Below, piece after piece: positions 37,727 through 49,596 of a DNA stretch of 64,000 nucleotides. A program made the translations under genes and the position numbers. The notes beneath the pieces are model-generated. The model searched no databases. It saw only the letters and a program-made list of their open reading frames with translations, and was not told the origin of the DNA. Numbering within the stretch: the first letter of the stretch is position 1; the number at the start of each line of letters is the position of its first letter. The DNA comes from Alcaligenaceae bacterium (lineage in GTDB: Bacteria; Pseudomonadota; Gammaproteobacteria; Burkholderiales; Burkholderiaceae_B), in contig JAUNUJ010000005.1 of assembly GCA_030538235.1 (NCBI GenBank), positions 62,001-126,000 on the forward strand, given 5' to 3'.

Positions 37727-38350
37727 TTAGTGGGTACTTTCTGTATCGGGAGGGTGGCGTCGATGATGTTCGACCCATTCCTCATCGCTTAACTCATCTT
37801 CGTCTTCAAAATTCGGTGTTTCAAAGTCGGCTTCGCCTTCATCCTCATCATCGTCGTCCCAATTTTCATCCATCCAGTCATCGATTTCATCGACTTCCTT
37901 GAGGCTAAAAGGTACCAGTTCTTCAAGCTCATCCGCGCTGGTGACAAGCTCAAACTCGTCGTTAACCAAGATAAAACGCTCAGCAAATTGCCCCTCGTCA
38001 GCGTTGAACATGATGCTGAATAAAAGACGACACTCGTAAACCTGAGTGGTGATGTCTTCTAAGCCGCCGGCGTTACCGATAATACTGGAATCCGCACCGC
38101 CTAAAAGCAGGAATTGACCCTCGTCCCTGTCTTCTATCGCATGCGCTTCTTCGACTTCGTCGGCCTCGTCGGCTTCAGAGCCTCGATTGATGGCATCATT
38201 GCTATCAAGTACTTGAGCAAAGATCGCAACCTCGAGACCGTCGTCAGTGATGTTTTTTTCACAAAGCACACACTTGCCGGTCCACGCACTCAAGACATCA
38301 GCGGTCTTAGCTAAGATTTCGAGCTCGTCATCTGTAAATACTTTCTTCAT
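37727..38350 (-). CDS. Hypothetical acidic protein with a CxxC pair, 207 aa
   Basis: I do not recognise the family. From ATG 38350 the protein starts MKKVFTDDELEILAKTADVL and has a single CxxC pair (GKCVLCEKN, residues about 26-34). Two Asp/Glu runs follow: ADEADEVEEAHAIEDRDEG in the middle and a longer one (WMDENWDDDDEDEGEADFE) towards the end. It has no signal peptide or membrane segment. An in-frame upstream start would add 22 residues. It stands divergent from ettA. The composition could suit a ribosome- or metal-associated protein, but nothing specific supports that. Confidence 0.7.
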   Translation of the reverse strand: MKKVFTDDELEILAKTADVLSAWTGKCVLCEKNITDDGLEVAIFAQVLDSNDAINRGSEADEADEVEEAHAIEDRDEGQFLLLGGADSSIIGNAGGLEDITTQVYECRLLFSIMFNADEGQFAERFILVNDEFELVTSADELEELVPFSLKEVDEIDDWMDENWDDDDEDEGEADFETPNFEDEDELSDEEWVEHHRRHPPDTESTH

Positions 38351-38539
38351 GTTAATTTCTGCTTTGTAATGTGTTAGGTGAATAATAAAACGATCGATCT
38401 TAATATGTATTTTCACTTAAGTCTTAGTCTAAGTCATTTAGTAAACAATAAGTATTTAAATGGCTGTGTTTACAACAGATTGACTCAGTATTGATTACAA
38501 TTAGCCTGTCTTTTAAATCTTCTTTATTACTAATTATTT

Positions 38540-40213
38540 ATGGCTCAATTTGTTTACACAATGAACCGCGTGGGTAAAGTCGTCCCACCAAAACGTCAAA
38601 TACTCAGAGATATTTCCTTATCATTTTTTCCCGGCGCAAAAATCGGTGTGCTTGGCCTTAATGGCTCAGGTAAGTCGACCCTATTAAAAATCATGGCCGG
38701 TGTGGATAAAGAGATTGAGGGTGAAGCGATTCCGATGCCGGGCATCAGTATTGGTTATCTACCTCAGGAACCGCAGCTGAATCCGGAGCACAGCGTCCGT
38801 GAATCAGTTGAAGATGGCTTGGGCGAAGTGTTTGCCGCCCGCAAACGTCTCAATGAGGTATATGCTGAATATGCTGAACCTGATGCTGATTTTGATGCCT
38901 TAGCAGCTGAGCAGGGCGAATTGGAAGCGATTATTGCGGCAGCAGCAACCGGTGGTAGTGATGATTTGGATCATCAGCTAGAGATTGCCGCCGATGCTTT
39001 GCGTCTTCCTCCTTGGGATGCCAAGATTGAGAATCTATCGGGTGGCGAAAAGCGTCGTGTGGCGCTCTGTCGTTTGTTATTATCTAAACCGGATATGCTC
39101 TTGCTAGATGAGCCGACCAACCACTTGGATGCGGAGAGTGTCGAGTGGCTAGAGATTTTCTTACAGAAATTCCCAGGTACCGTGGTGGCAGTCACTCACG
39201 ATCGCTATTTCCTGGATAATGCCGCCGAGTGGATTTTGGAGCTTGATCGTGGACACGGTATCCCCTGGAAAGGTAATTACACGTCTTGGTTAGAGCAAAA
39301 AGAAGACCGCTTAAAACAAGAAGAGGCAGCCGAGAGCGCTCGTCAACGTACCATTAGTCGAGAGCTGGAGTGGGTCCGTCAAAATCCCAAAGCGCGTCAG
39401 GCTAAGTCTAAAGCGCGTTTGGCACGTTTCGAGGAGCTTTCTTCACATGAATACCAACGCCGCAATGAAACCCAAGAAATTTTTATTCCGGTTGCTGAGC
39501 GCCTAGGTCAGGAGGTCATCGAGTTCGTCAATGTCAACAAGGCTTTTGGTGATCGTTTACTAATTGATGACTTGAGTTTTAAAGTACCAGCCGGTGCGAT
39601 TGTCGGTATTATCGGTCCTAACGGTGCCGGTAAATCAACTTTGTTTCGTATGATTGCAGGTCAAGAACAGCCGGATAGTGGTGAGGTTAAGATCGGTCAA
39701 ACTGTACAATTAGCCTATGTGGATCAGTCCCGCGATAGTCTCGAAGATGATAAAACCGTCTTTGAGGTGATCGCTAATGGTCAGGATATTTTAAATGTTG
39801 GACGATTTGAAATGCCTTCCCGCGCTTATTTAGGTCGCTTTAATTTCAAAGGTTCTGATCAGAGTAAAGTCACCGGTCAGTTATCCGGTGGTGAGCGTGG
39901 TCGCTTGCATTTAGCTAAGACGTTAATCAGTGGCGGTAATGTCCTGCTGCTGGATGAGCCCTCAAACGATCTTGATGTAGAAACCTTGCGTGCTTTAGAG
40001 GATGCTTTACTTGAGTTTGCCGGTACGGTGATGGTAATTAGCCATGATCGTTGGTTCTTGGACCGTATTGCGACCCATATTTTGGCTTTTGAGGGTGACT
40101 CTCAAGTGTATTTCTTCGAGGGTAATTATCAAGAATATGAGGAAGATAAAAAACGTCGTCTAGGTGATGAAGCAGCGCAACCTAAACGTATTCGTTACAA
40201 GTCGTTGAAATAA
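38540..40213 (+). CDS. ettA: Energy-dependent translational throttle protein EttA (ABC-F)
   Basis: 557 residues, close to the 555 of E. coli. Two ABC ATPase domains carry Walker [10 protein letters not shown] (about residue 39) and GPNGAGKST (about 358) and the signatures LSGGEKRR and LSGGERGR. The Walker B motifs are [11 protein letters not shown] and [11 protein letters not shown]. There is no membrane segment. EttA binds the ribosomal E site and holds back the first steps of translation when ADP is high. Adjacent genes are unrelated. Confidence 0.97.
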   Translation: MAQFVYTMNRVGKVVPPKRQILRDISLSFFPGAKIGVLGLNGSGKSTLLKIMAGVDKEIEGEAIPMPGISIGYLPQEPQLNPEHSVRESVEDGLGEVFAARKRLNEVYAEYAEPDADFDALAAEQGELEAIIAAAATGGSDDLDHQLEIAADALRLPPWDAKIENLSGGEKRRVALCRLLLSKPDMLLLDEPTNHLDAESVEWLEIFLQKFPGTVVAVTHDRYFLDNAAEWILELDRGHGIPWKGNYTSWLEQKEDRLKQEEAAESARQRTISRELEWVRQNPKARQAKSKARLARFEELSSHEYQRRNETQEIFIPVAERLGQEVIEFVNVNKAFGDRLLIDDLSFKVPAGAIVGIIGPNGAGKSTLFRMIAGQEQPDSGEVKIGQTVQLAYVDQSRDSLEDDKTVFEVIANGQDILNVGRFEMPSRAYLGRFNFKGSDQSKVTGQLSGGERGRLHLAKTLISGGNVLLLDEPSNDLDVETLRALEDALLEFAGTVMVISHDRWFLDRIATHILAFEGDSQVYFFEGNYQEYEEDKKRRLGDEAAQPKRIRYKSLK

Positions 40214-40460
40214 AAAATTTCACTTATTTTGTTTAATGACATGAGCTTAAGAAAGATTTTTAAACTAAAGTCTAGGTGCTGATTCTTTTTCAAATGGATA
40301 CACTTGCACATGGTTTTAAATAGTATTTTCACCTCGATTAGGTTACTTTATTACTGTTAATAGAGTGGTGAAAACACGTTTCGCTGTACATATTAAGTAT
40401 TAAGCTCCCTCAGCCTGTATAGATTTTGGTTGAGTTTTAAAGAAATAAAAGAGGTGAATT

Positions 40461-40670
40461 ATGAAAACTACAATTGGCAAATATTTCGTTTTGGCGGCCT
40501 TAGTTGGTAGTTTAACTGCTTGTGGACATCTTTCCACACGTGACAAGAGTACGATTGCTGGTGCGGCCATTGGTGGTGGTGCGGGTGCATTGATAACTGG
40601 CGGTAGTGCTTTGGGTACAGTGGGTGGTGCTGCGGTTGGTGGTGTTATCGGCAACCAAGTTGGCAAGTAA
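40461..40670 (+). CDS. Glycine-zipper lipoprotein (OsmB-like), 69 aa
   Basis: The signal peptide ends with the lipobox LTAC, giving an acylated Cys at residue 21. Residues 32-69 are a glycine zipper two-helix segment (AGAAIGGGAGALITGG and VGGAAVGGVIGNQVG). Small outer membrane lipoproteins of this OsmB/SlyB type are often osmotic or stress induced. The ATG is preceded by GAGGTG (40451-40456). It is a single-gene unit, with its own terminator. Confidence 0.87.
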   Translation: MKTTIGKYFVLAALVGSLTACGHLSTRDKSTIAGAAIGGGAGALITGGSALGTVGGAAVGGVIGNQVGK

Positions 40671-40710
40671 TCTGGAAAGCTACAACTAAGCTATCACAGT
40701 ATTTAGACAT

Positions 40711-40747
40711 AAAAATAGCCGAGAGAATTAATCTTTCGGCTATTTTT
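40711..40747 (+). terminator. Terminator between the glycine-zipper gene and minE
   Basis: Arms 40711-40726 and 40732-40747 pair over 16 positions, one as G-U, with A5 at the left and T5 at the right, so it can serve both converging transcripts. Confidence 0.88.
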
Positions 40748-40788
40748 GCGCTTAAATATCAGCGTTTTGTGATCGAAGATGCGTTTCT

Positions 40789-41073
40789 TTAAGCCCTATT
40801 TGATTCTTTGGCGGCATTAATCTCATCCTGACTCATTTCAATTTTGACCTCAAGAACTTCTAGACTGTCTTGCTTGTCCAGTGAGACTTTGATGTCTTCA
40901 GGATTGACTTTAACGTATTTAGAAATGACTTCGATAAGCTCTTTTTGTAGTTGAGGCAAAAAGTCAGGACCATCATTTGCGTCACGTACTAAAACAAAAC
41001 TAATACGCTCTTTGGCAATTTTCGCCGAGTCTGACTTTTTTCTTTCACCTAATAATAATTTAAGTAAAGACAT
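40789..41073 (-). CDS. minE: Cell division topological specificity factor MinE
   Basis: 94 residues. It sets MinCD oscillation by stimulating the MinD ATPase. The N-terminal MinD-binding part ([19 protein letters not shown]) and the C-terminal dimer domain ([19 protein letters not shown]) match the family. It starts 3 bases after the minD stop, so the genes are cotranscribed. Confidence 0.97.
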   Translation of the reverse strand: MSLLKLLLGERKKSDSAKIAKERISFVLVRDANDGPDFLPQLQKELIEVISKYVKVNPEDIKVSLDKQDSLEVLEVKIEMSQDEINAAKESNRA

Positions 41074-41076
41074 TAA

Positions 41077-41892
41077 TTATTTACCTCCGAAAATACGCTT
41101 GAATAAACCGGCTTTTTCATGGGTAGTGAAACGCATGGGTTTATCTGTACCGAGGTATCGATCAACGATATCCTCATACGCTTGAGCAACGTTACTTTCT
41201 TTTATGTGAATGACCGGTGAACCCGTGTTTGAGGCCTGGATTACATCGTCGGATTCAGGAATAACGCCAATCAGGCTGATGCGCAAAATATCCTCGATAT
41301 CTTGAATCGAAAGCATATCGCCATCTTCAACACGCTTTGGATTGTAGCGAGTAATGACTAAGTACTCTTTGATGGGTTCTTCGCCACTTTCAGCACGCTT
41401 TGATTTAGAGGACAAAATACCTAGGATACGATCGGAGTCACGTACAGAAGATACTTCAGGGTTGGTAACAACTAAGGCGTCATCAGCATAATAGGCGGCC
41501 ATCAGAGCACCCGCTTCAATTCCAGCCGGTGAGTCACAGATAATATACTCAAAACCCATGTCTTTAAGGCCGTCGAGGACTTTACCCACGCCTTCGATAG
41601 TTAATGCGTCTTTGTCACGAGTTTGAGAGGCCGGCAGGATGTATAAGTTGTCGAGCTGCTTGTCTTTAATAAGTGCTTGATTGAGCGTGGCTTCTTCGCT
41701 AATCACATTGATGAAGTCATAAACCACACGACGCTCACAGCCCATAATTAAGTCTAGATTACGTAAACCCACATCGAAGTCGATTACTGCGGTCTTATGA
41801 CCGCGCATGGCTAGGCCGGCAGCAAAACTGGCGCTTGTTGTGGTTTTACCGACGCCGCCTTTTCCAGAAGTTACAACAATAATACGTGCCAT
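41077..41892 (-). CDS. minD: Septum site-determining ATPase MinD
   Basis: 271 residues. The deviant Walker A GKGGVGKTT is at residues 10-18 and the IDFDVGLRNLDLIMG segment follows at 38-52. The C-terminal amphipathic helix EKAGLFKRIFGGK anchors it to the membrane. MinD recruits MinC to the poles and blocks polar septa. It lies 111 bases downstream of minC, a wider gap than usual, and 3 bases before minE. Confidence 0.98.
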   Translation of the reverse strand: MARIIVVTSGKGGVGKTTTSASFAAGLAMRGHKTAVIDFDVGLRNLDLIMGCERRVVYDFINVISEEATLNQALIKDKQLDNLYILPASQTRDKDALTIEGVGKVLDGLKDMGFEYIICDSPAGIEAGALMAAYYADDALVVTNPEVSSVRDSDRILGILSSKSKRAESGEEPIKEYLVITRYNPKRVEDGDMLSIQDIEDILRISLIGVIPESDDVIQASNTGSPVIHIKESNVAQAYEDIVDRYLGTDKPMRFTTHEKAGLFKRIFGGK

Positions 41893-42003
41893 AAAGGTTC
41901 CTATTGATAAAAATTTGGATATTATCTTAACCGAAAATTATACTGGGTGTATATGCTTCAATACTCTTGTTAATACATTGTTGCATATGATGTTTTTGCT
42001 TTT

Positions 42004-42777
42004 TTAATTAAAATCCTCACCCAGATGAAAGAGTAAAGATTCATGCTCTAATTCGATAATGACTGCTTGTTTGTGAGTTTCCGGGGAGAAATCCTCATCG
42101 ATCAAACGATAGATACCGGCAATCGCTACCAGCTCTGCGTCCAGGTGTGAGGTGAAAATACGGGCGGCGGTATTACCTCGTGCGCCGGCAATGGCTCGTC
42201 CACGTAATGGACCATAAACATGGATATTGCCATCGGCAATAATCTCGGCACCGGGACTGACTGCGCCAATCACGATTAAATCGGCATTGCGCGCATAAAC
42301 GCGCTGACCTGAGCGTAGTTGACGCTTAAGTACCATGGTCGGATTAACCGATTCCTCAGGGGCCTGCTTTCGGTGCTCTTTGTCCTGAGCAGCTGCCTGC
42401 TGTTGAGTCGGCTCCAGTATGACGGCTTCGGTGGTTGGGCTGGGTTCCGGCGCTTCACGGGTCGGCAGATTATCAACATCAATAATATATAGACCGCGAC
42501 CCTCGGCTTGCTCGAGAAGCTCACCCTGGGCACTCACACCAATCACCGGGAGGTTTTTCTTTTCAAGAAAATCAATAAGCTCTGCCCATGCTAAGGGCGC
42601 TTCAATTTCGTTGACGTCAATAATCAAAGGTTCATGTAAGAATAGACTGCCGGTTTTGCTAAGTCTATCTTCAAGGGCCTCCTTGATTTGCTCAATGTCA
42701 TTGCTCTGCAAAATCAAACGAAGAGTATAAATAAACCCGCCTTTTAATTGCAAAACCGATGCTGCTTGATTACTCAC
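42004..42777 (-). CDS. minC: Septum site-determining inhibitor MinC
   Basis: 257 residues. The N-terminal FtsZ-inhibiting domain (LQLKGGFIYTLRL at 9-21) is joined by a Pro/Glu/Gln-rich linker (about 107-145, PTREAPEPSPTTEAV) to the C-terminal beta-helix (RSGQRVYARNADLIVIGAV, HVYGPLRGRAIAGA) that binds MinD and FtsZ. It begins 31 bases after glnS on the same strand, so glnS-minCDE may be one transcript. Confidence 0.96.
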   Translation of the reverse strand: MSNQAASVLQLKGGFIYTLRLILQSNDIEQIKEALEDRLSKTGSLFLHEPLIIDVNEIEAPLAWAELIDFLEKKNLPVIGVSAQGELLEQAEGRGLYIIDVDNLPTREAPEPSPTTEAVILEPTQQQAAAQDKEHRKQAPEESVNPTMVLKRQLRSGQRVYARNADLIVIGAVSPGAEIIADGNIHVYGPLRGRAIAGARGNTAARIFTSHLDAELVAIAGIYRLIDEDFSPETHKQAVIIELEHESLLFHLGEDFN

Positions 42778-42808
42778 GCTGTTTGTCCACTAAATAATTA
42801 AATAAAAT

Positions 42809-44578
42809 TTATACCCAGTTGTCGCGCAGGGTCGTACTACGATTAATCACTAACTTGTCATTGTTGTTGCCATTGGCATCAACATCAACATCAACATAAA
42901 AATAACCTAATCGCTCGAACTGCCAACGCGCACCCGGAGTAATTTCGATGCCGGGTTCAATAAAGGCTGTTACCGTATTAACGGAATTCGGGTTGATAAA
43001 GTCAAGAAAGTCCCGATCGCCGGAGTCCGGATTTTCAACTGTGAACAGACGATCGTAAAGTTTGACCTCAAACTCTTGGGCATGCTCAACGCTAACCCAG
43101 GTGATGGTACCCTTGACCTTGACGCTGGAAGCGCCCGGAGTGCCGCTCTTAGTATCTGGTAGATACTCGGCATAGACCTCGAGAACATTGCCATTGTCAT
43201 CGTTTTTGAAACCAGTACATTTAACAATATAACCGTACTTTAAGCGGACCATATTATCAGGGAAAAGACGGAAATATTTGCTAGGCGGATTTTCCATAAA
43301 GTCATCGCGCTCAATCCAGAGCTCTCGACTAAAGGGGAATTCACGTGTGCCTTGTTCAGGGTTGTGCGGATGCTTTGGCGCTTGGCACATCTCTGACTGA
43401 CCCTCAGGATAGTTGGTAATAATCAGCTTGATTGGGTCCAGTACAGCGACTGCGCGATCGACCTTGGGATCTAAATCATCGCGTAAGGCTTGTTCAAGAA
43501 TATTGTAATCAATGCGTGAGTCCGCTTTGGAGACACCGATGCGATCGCAAAATAGGCGAATCGCTTCAGGGGTGTAACCGCGACGGCGTAGACCCATAAT
43601 CGTCGGCATGCGCGGATCGTCCCAACCCTCAACGAAATTTTCGTCAACCAATCGCTTGAGGCGACGTTTGCTGGTGACTACATGGTTTAAGTTTAAACGA
43701 GCGAATTCGTATTGGTGTGGACGTTGCTCCGGTAACTGGCCTAGCGCAATTAACTTATCAATAACCCAATCGTAAAACGGGCGCTGATCCTCGAATTCTA
43801 AAGTACAAATACTGTGAGTAATCATCTCGACCGCATCCTCAAGAGGATGGGCATAGGTGTACATAGGGTAAATAGGCCAGTCCATGCCGGTGCGATGGTG
43901 GGCTTCGTGGCGGATACGGTAAATCACCGGATCGCGCATATTGATATTGGGCGAGGCCATATCAATCTTGGCGCGTAAGCAGAGACTGCCATTAGGGTGT
44001 TTGCCTTCACGCATTTCCTTGAAGAGTTTTAAGGACTCTTCGGTTGGACGATTGCGCCAAGGCGAATCAGTGCCGGGGGAGGTGAGGGTGCCACGATTCT
44101 CGCGAATTTGCTCAGGACTTTGTTCGTCCACATAGGCATCGCCACTCTCGATTAGGGCGAGGGCGAAATCGTAGAAAAATTGGAAGTAATTGCTCGCATA
44201 GTATAAATGCTCGACGTTATTGTACTCCCAGCTGAAGCCTAACCATCTGACCGTGTCAATGATGCTGTCAACATACTCTTGCTCCTCTTTTTCGGGATTG
44301 GTATCGTCGAAGCGGAGGTGACATTCGCCACCATAATCACGTGCTAAACCGAAGTTCAAGCAAATGCTTTTAGCGTGACCAATATGTAAGTAACCGTTTG
44401 GCTCAGGCGGAAAGCGGGTGCGAATGCGAGCGGCGTCTTTGGGCGCGTCTTGTTGCACCGATAAAGGCCCGGGTACGCCGGCCCAACGTTTATTTTGAAA
44501 TTTATTTGCGCTTAGATCATTTTCGATAATAGTGCGCAGAAAATTTGAAACAGGTACGTCTGAATTAGATGCACTCAT
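42809..44578 (-). CDS. glnS: Glutaminyl-tRNA synthetase
   Basis: 589 residues from ATG 44578. The class I motifs are HIGH (in YLHIGHAKSICLNF) and VTSKRRLKRL in place of KMSKS. It joins Gln to tRNA-Gln in the cytoplasm. The start is chosen because MSASNSD precedes the known family beginning and the upstream residues look like untranslated leader. It is 75 bases downstream of envZ. Bacteria with GlnRS are mainly gamma- and betaproteobacteria, which fits the organism. Confidence 0.96.
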   Translation of the reverse strand: MSASNSDVPVSNFLRTIIENDLSANKFQNKRWAGVPGPLSVQQDAPKDAARIRTRFPPEPNGYLHIGHAKSICLNFGLARDYGGECHLRFDDTNPEKEEQEYVDSIIDTVRWLGFSWEYNNVEHLYYASNYFQFFYDFALALIESGDAYVDEQSPEQIRENRGTLTSPGTDSPWRNRPTEESLKLFKEMREGKHPNGSLCLRAKIDMASPNINMRDPVIYRIRHEAHHRTGMDWPIYPMYTYAHPLEDAVEMITHSICTLEFEDQRPFYDWVIDKLIALGQLPEQRPHQYEFARLNLNHVVTSKRRLKRLVDENFVEGWDDPRMPTIMGLRRRGYTPEAIRLFCDRIGVSKADSRIDYNILEQALRDDLDPKVDRAVAVLDPIKLIITNYPEGQSEMCQAPKHPHNPEQGTREFPFSRELWIERDDFMENPPSKYFRLFPDNMVRLKYGYIVKCTGFKNDDNGNVLEVYAEYLPDTKSGTPGASSVKVKGTITWVSVEHAQEFEVKLYDRLFTVENPDSGDRDFLDFINPNSVNTVTAFIEPGIEITPGARWQFERLGYFYVDVDVDANGNNNDKLVINRSTTLRDNWV

Positions 44579-44653
44579 AGATGATAAATAATGAATAATT
44601 AAATTTAAATAATACTCTCCATTGTGCCATATTCGAAGGCTATATAAGCTCAA

Positions 44654-46051
44654 TTAAGACAGTGGAAAGTAAATATCAACACGCAAACCGCCGGACTCAT
44701 GTTCATTTAGTTGTAGCCGACCTTGGTGAGAGGTCACAATTTGTTCGACTAAGGCTAAACCGAGGCCGACGCTACCGGTCTTGGTGCGGGCCTTATCTAA
44801 GCGCGAAAAGGCTCGCAGCGCATCCTCGCGAAGCTCGGCAGGGATCCCTTTGCCATGGTCACTGACGCTTAAATAAAGCTCTCTGCTATCATCGAGGATA
44901 TGGGCCCGAATTTCTACCGGTGGCACCCCATGTTTTAGGGCATTGCCAATTAAGTTGTCCAGTAGGCGGTCCAGTGCCATTTTGTCGGCCTGTATCGTGT
45001 AGCGATCACTCTTAGGTAGTTCTGCTAGCTGCACGTCAGTGCCGGCCTCTTGCCAGGAATTGACGCGCTCCTTGAGCCATTGGCTGATATTAAGATTTTC
45101 CGGTTGATAACTGCTGGGGTCGGAGCCACGTACATAAGTAATAAATTGATTGATGATGGCCTGCATTTCTTGAAGATCTTTGCGCATACCCTCTTTGAGA
45201 TGCTCATCGTCAGCCATCTCCAAGCGCAGCCAGAGGCGTGCCAATGGACTCTTTAAGTCATGTGGCAAGCCGGCGAGTAGAGTTTGTTGTACCTCTTTGG
45301 ATTCGTTTAAATTGCGCAGCATGCTGTTAAAGTTAGTGCCTAGCTGCTTGGTTTCACGCGGTCCCGACGGCTTGACGTAGACGGTTTGGCCTTTGGCAAC
45401 TTGCTCGACCGCAAGACTTAATCGAGTCAGAGGGCGAGTGATGTACCAGCTAAAGAATAAACTTAAGATAAGCAGAGCTAACGATACCGCGACCCATAAA
45501 AAATATAAGTGACTTGTGTCAGGGGCTTCGATGCGATTTAAAGGCACCACGAGCCAGTCACGGGTCTGTCCAATTTCTCCGGGCTCTTCGAGTGGTAATA
45601 GGGAAATATAAAGAGCACCTTTATTGCCACGACTGAGACCGATACGGGTGCCGTCATTAAACTCGCGGTTAAGCTGGCGGACCATTTTTCCCATGCCGAA
45701 TTGTTGGTGATGGGCTCTGTTATGGCGTCTTTCTAAGTTGTCGCTTTCCAAGCGTCGTTGGCCACGAGCCCAAGAATGGTAGCTATCTTGAGGCAAGGGT
45801 CGCTCAATCAAGTCCCATTGGCCTAAGGAGGCTTGGTTGACGAAATCCTTGCGTTGTTCCTTCGGTGTATTGGCTAGTGAGGCTCTGAGTAATCGAATGG
45901 TCGAGCTAAGGTGGTTAACAACGACATTTTGCGCGTAGCGCTCCCTGAACTCCTTAGCAACGTACAAATTCATAATTTGTACACTGACAATAGTAAATAA
46001 AATCAATAAAATGGTCTGAAAGCGTAGTGAAAATGGCCAGATTTTTTTCAT
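44654..46051 (-). CDS. envZ: EnvZ-type sensor histidine kinase
   Basis: 465 residues from the ATG at 46051 (MKKIWPFSLRFQTI); an in-frame ATG at 46081 adds 10 residues. Two membrane helices (about 10-28 and 187-207) flank a periplasmic sensing domain of about 160 residues. A HAMP linker, the H-box AGLPHDLKSPLARLWL and the ATPase motifs DNLIGNALKHG, SDHGKGIP and GSVGLGLALVEQI follow. It responds to envelope or osmotic conditions and passes phosphate to OmpR. No good ribosome binding site favours either start. Confidence 0.93.
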   Translation of the reverse strand: MKKIWPFSLRFQTILLILFTIVSVQIMNLYVAKEFRERYAQNVVVNHLSSTIRLLRASLANTPKEQRKDFVNQASLGQWDLIERPLPQDSYHSWARGQRRLESDNLERRHNRAHHQQFGMGKMVRQLNREFNDGTRIGLSRGNKGALYISLLPLEEPGEIGQTRDWLVVPLNRIEAPDTSHLYFLWVAVSLALLILSLFFSWYITRPLTRLSLAVEQVAKGQTVYVKPSGPRETKQLGTNFNSMLRNLNESKEVQQTLLAGLPHDLKSPLARLWLRLEMADDEHLKEGMRKDLQEMQAIINQFITYVRGSDPSSYQPENLNISQWLKERVNSWQEAGTDVQLAELPKSDRYTIQADKMALDRLLDNLIGNALKHGVPPVEIRAHILDDSRELYLSVSDHGKGIPAELREDALRAFSRLDKARTKTGSVGLGLALVEQIVTSHQGRLQLNEHESGGLRVDIYFPLS

Positions 46052-46121
46052 GATCGAACGCTCTGTCTGAGTACTTTTCATTTATTACAATTTAGCTAGG
46101 CGTTAAGGCGTTTTTAATGCC

Positions 46122-46811
46122 TTAGGGTGAAAATCGATACCCTACGCCCCAGACGGTTTGTATCCAACGAGGGTTTTTAGGATCGGTTTCAATGGCGCGG
46201 CGTAGACGCAAAATAGCAATATCAATCGCACGATCGTTGCGCTCACCGCTGTCATCATCGCGTGCTAAAGTCAGCAGGCGATCGCGACTTAGCGGTTTGC
46301 CGGGACTCATGACTAGGGCTTCTAATAAATTAATCTCCCCACCGGTTAATTTGACGACCTCGTTGTTTTTAAGGAGTTGTCGACGTTGTGGGTCAAACAT
46401 AAAGGGGCCAAAGTGTATGGGTTGGTCCTTGGTCAGGGCAGAAGGACCTTCTTTGCGGCGTAAAACAGCCTCAATTCTCGCTAAGAGTTCGCGAGGGTCA
46501 AAGGGTTTGCCGACATAATCATCGGCGCCTGATTCGAGGCCGATAATCCGATCAACGGTTTCGTCTTTGGCGGTCAGCAGAATAATCGGAATGTCTTCGT
46601 CTAGGGCGCGTAAGCGACGACAGGCATCAACCCCATCGCCACCCGGCATCATCCGGTCGAGAATCACTAAATCAGGAGCAAAGCGTGTGATGCGATGCTC
46701 TAAATCCGTCGCATCTTCAGCCAATAACGTGTCATAACCGTTGCGATTTAGATAATCAGATAAGAGCTGACGTAAATCGGGGTCATCATCAACAACAAGA
46801 ATTTTTTTCAC
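46122..46811 (-). CDS. ompR: OmpR-type response regulator
   Basis: 229 residues. The receiver domain (1-115) has VDDDPDLRQLL and the phosphoacceptor Asp in DLVILDRMMPGGDG near residue 52. The C-terminal winged helix (about 130-229) has LTGGEINLLEALVMSPGKPL, SRDRLL and GYRF at the end, all like OmpR. It lies 70 bases upstream of envZ on the same strand, forming a two-component pair that probably controls porin and envelope genes. Confidence 0.95.
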   Translation of the reverse strand: MKKILVVDDDPDLRQLLSDYLNRNGYDTLLAEDATDLEHRITRFAPDLVILDRMMPGGDGVDACRRLRALDEDIPIILLTAKDETVDRIIGLESGADDYVGKPFDPRELLARIEAVLRRKEGPSALTKDQPIHFGPFMFDPQRRQLLKNNEVVKLTGGEINLLEALVMSPGKPLSRDRLLTLARDDDSGERNDRAIDIAILRLRRAIETDPKNPRWIQTVWGVGYRFSP

Positions 46812-46891
46812 AAGCTTACTCCTTTGCCTTTATTATGGTGATGAATAAGGGCTTAAGCAAGCTTGCGTAATCAATTGAAACTGCTTTTGCT

Positions 46892-47599
46892 TTAGTTGAC
46901 GTTAAAGGTCCTGCGTCCTAAAACTTCACCGCTATTGCTATCTTTGACGGTAAAGGTAACGACCGTTGCGGTTAGGGTGCGTTGTGCTTCTTCATATTGA
47001 AGCTCGCCCGCGATCTGACTCATGGTGCCTACGGTGGCTGTAAATGGTTCAGCGGTGGCGCGGCCTAGACGGCCGTTACGATAGCGACCCTCGATATTTG
47101 ACTCGATGGTGACCTGAAGTTCAGCGCTTTGATCATCTCTTTTCATTAGAAGGAGATCATAGTGTAGCTTGCCTAATTCAGCCTCTAGCGTGGCATGGCG
47201 TAAACCCACCGGGGTGCCGCTCGGATCCTGAGGAATGGCGCGTTTTAATAAATCGATTTCTTGTTTCAGTTGACTAATCTGTCCCTGACTCTCTTCATAT
47301 TGAGTTAATAAACGACTGTTCTCAGTTTCTGTTTGCTGCAGATTTTGGCTTAGCTCATCACCACGAGCTTGAAGAGCATATTGTTCCTGATTAAGATTAA
47401 CAATTTGATGATTTAGCTGTTGAGATTCCTCAACCGTAATACGGGTGGGGCCATAATTTGTTTGTAAAAACCAAAATCCGCCTGCCCCGATGATAACGCC
47501 GGTAAATAAAATAACTAGCCAACGAGGCATGCCGCGCTTACGGCGACTACCGGTTTCGTAAACTGAGGGTTTAAAGGCTCGATTTGACGATTTGAACAT
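46892..47599 (-). CDS. DUF6776-type membrane-anchored coiled-coil protein
   Basis: 235 residues, mostly unknown in function. A basic N-terminus (about 1-25, RKRGMPRWLV) precedes one membrane helix (28-46). A coiled coil follows at about 57-115, rich in Gln, Glu and Leu. The C-terminal globular part has QVTIESNIEGRYRNGRLGR and a beta-rich end. This is the pattern of the DUF6776 family found in betaproteobacteria. It lies between murU and ompR on the same strand, so a role in the envelope is likely. Confidence 0.75.
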   Translation of the reverse strand: MFKSSNRAFKPSVYETGSRRKRGMPRWLVILFTGVIIGAGGFWFLQTNYGPTRITVEESQQLNHQIVNLNQEQYALQARGDELSQNLQQTETENSRLLTQYEESQGQISQLKQEIDLLKRAIPQDPSGTPVGLRHATLEAELGKLHYDLLLMKRDDQSAELQVTIESNIEGRYRNGRLGRATAEPFTATVGTMSQIAGELQYEEAQRTLTATVVTFTVKDSNSGEVLGRRTFNVN

Positions 47600-47657
47600 A
47601 AAAACTTTCCTATTTGCTTCCTGACTTCTTAAATTATTGAGTTATGAATAACCATAC

Positions 47658-49408
<1,751 letters not shown>

Positions 49409-49596
49409 AAACTATAAATAAATGTATTAGGAGAAAGAATTCAATCCAACTGAATGACTTGCTATAAAATAAGCGGTTATGTCAGTAAAATATCACTAAT
49501 TTTAGAACATACTGAGCTCCTGTGTCTTAGAGAGTGAGTTTTTTTACTTTTAGCTTTTTACAGAAATTTTTGTCCCCAGTCCGATTGGAATAAATA

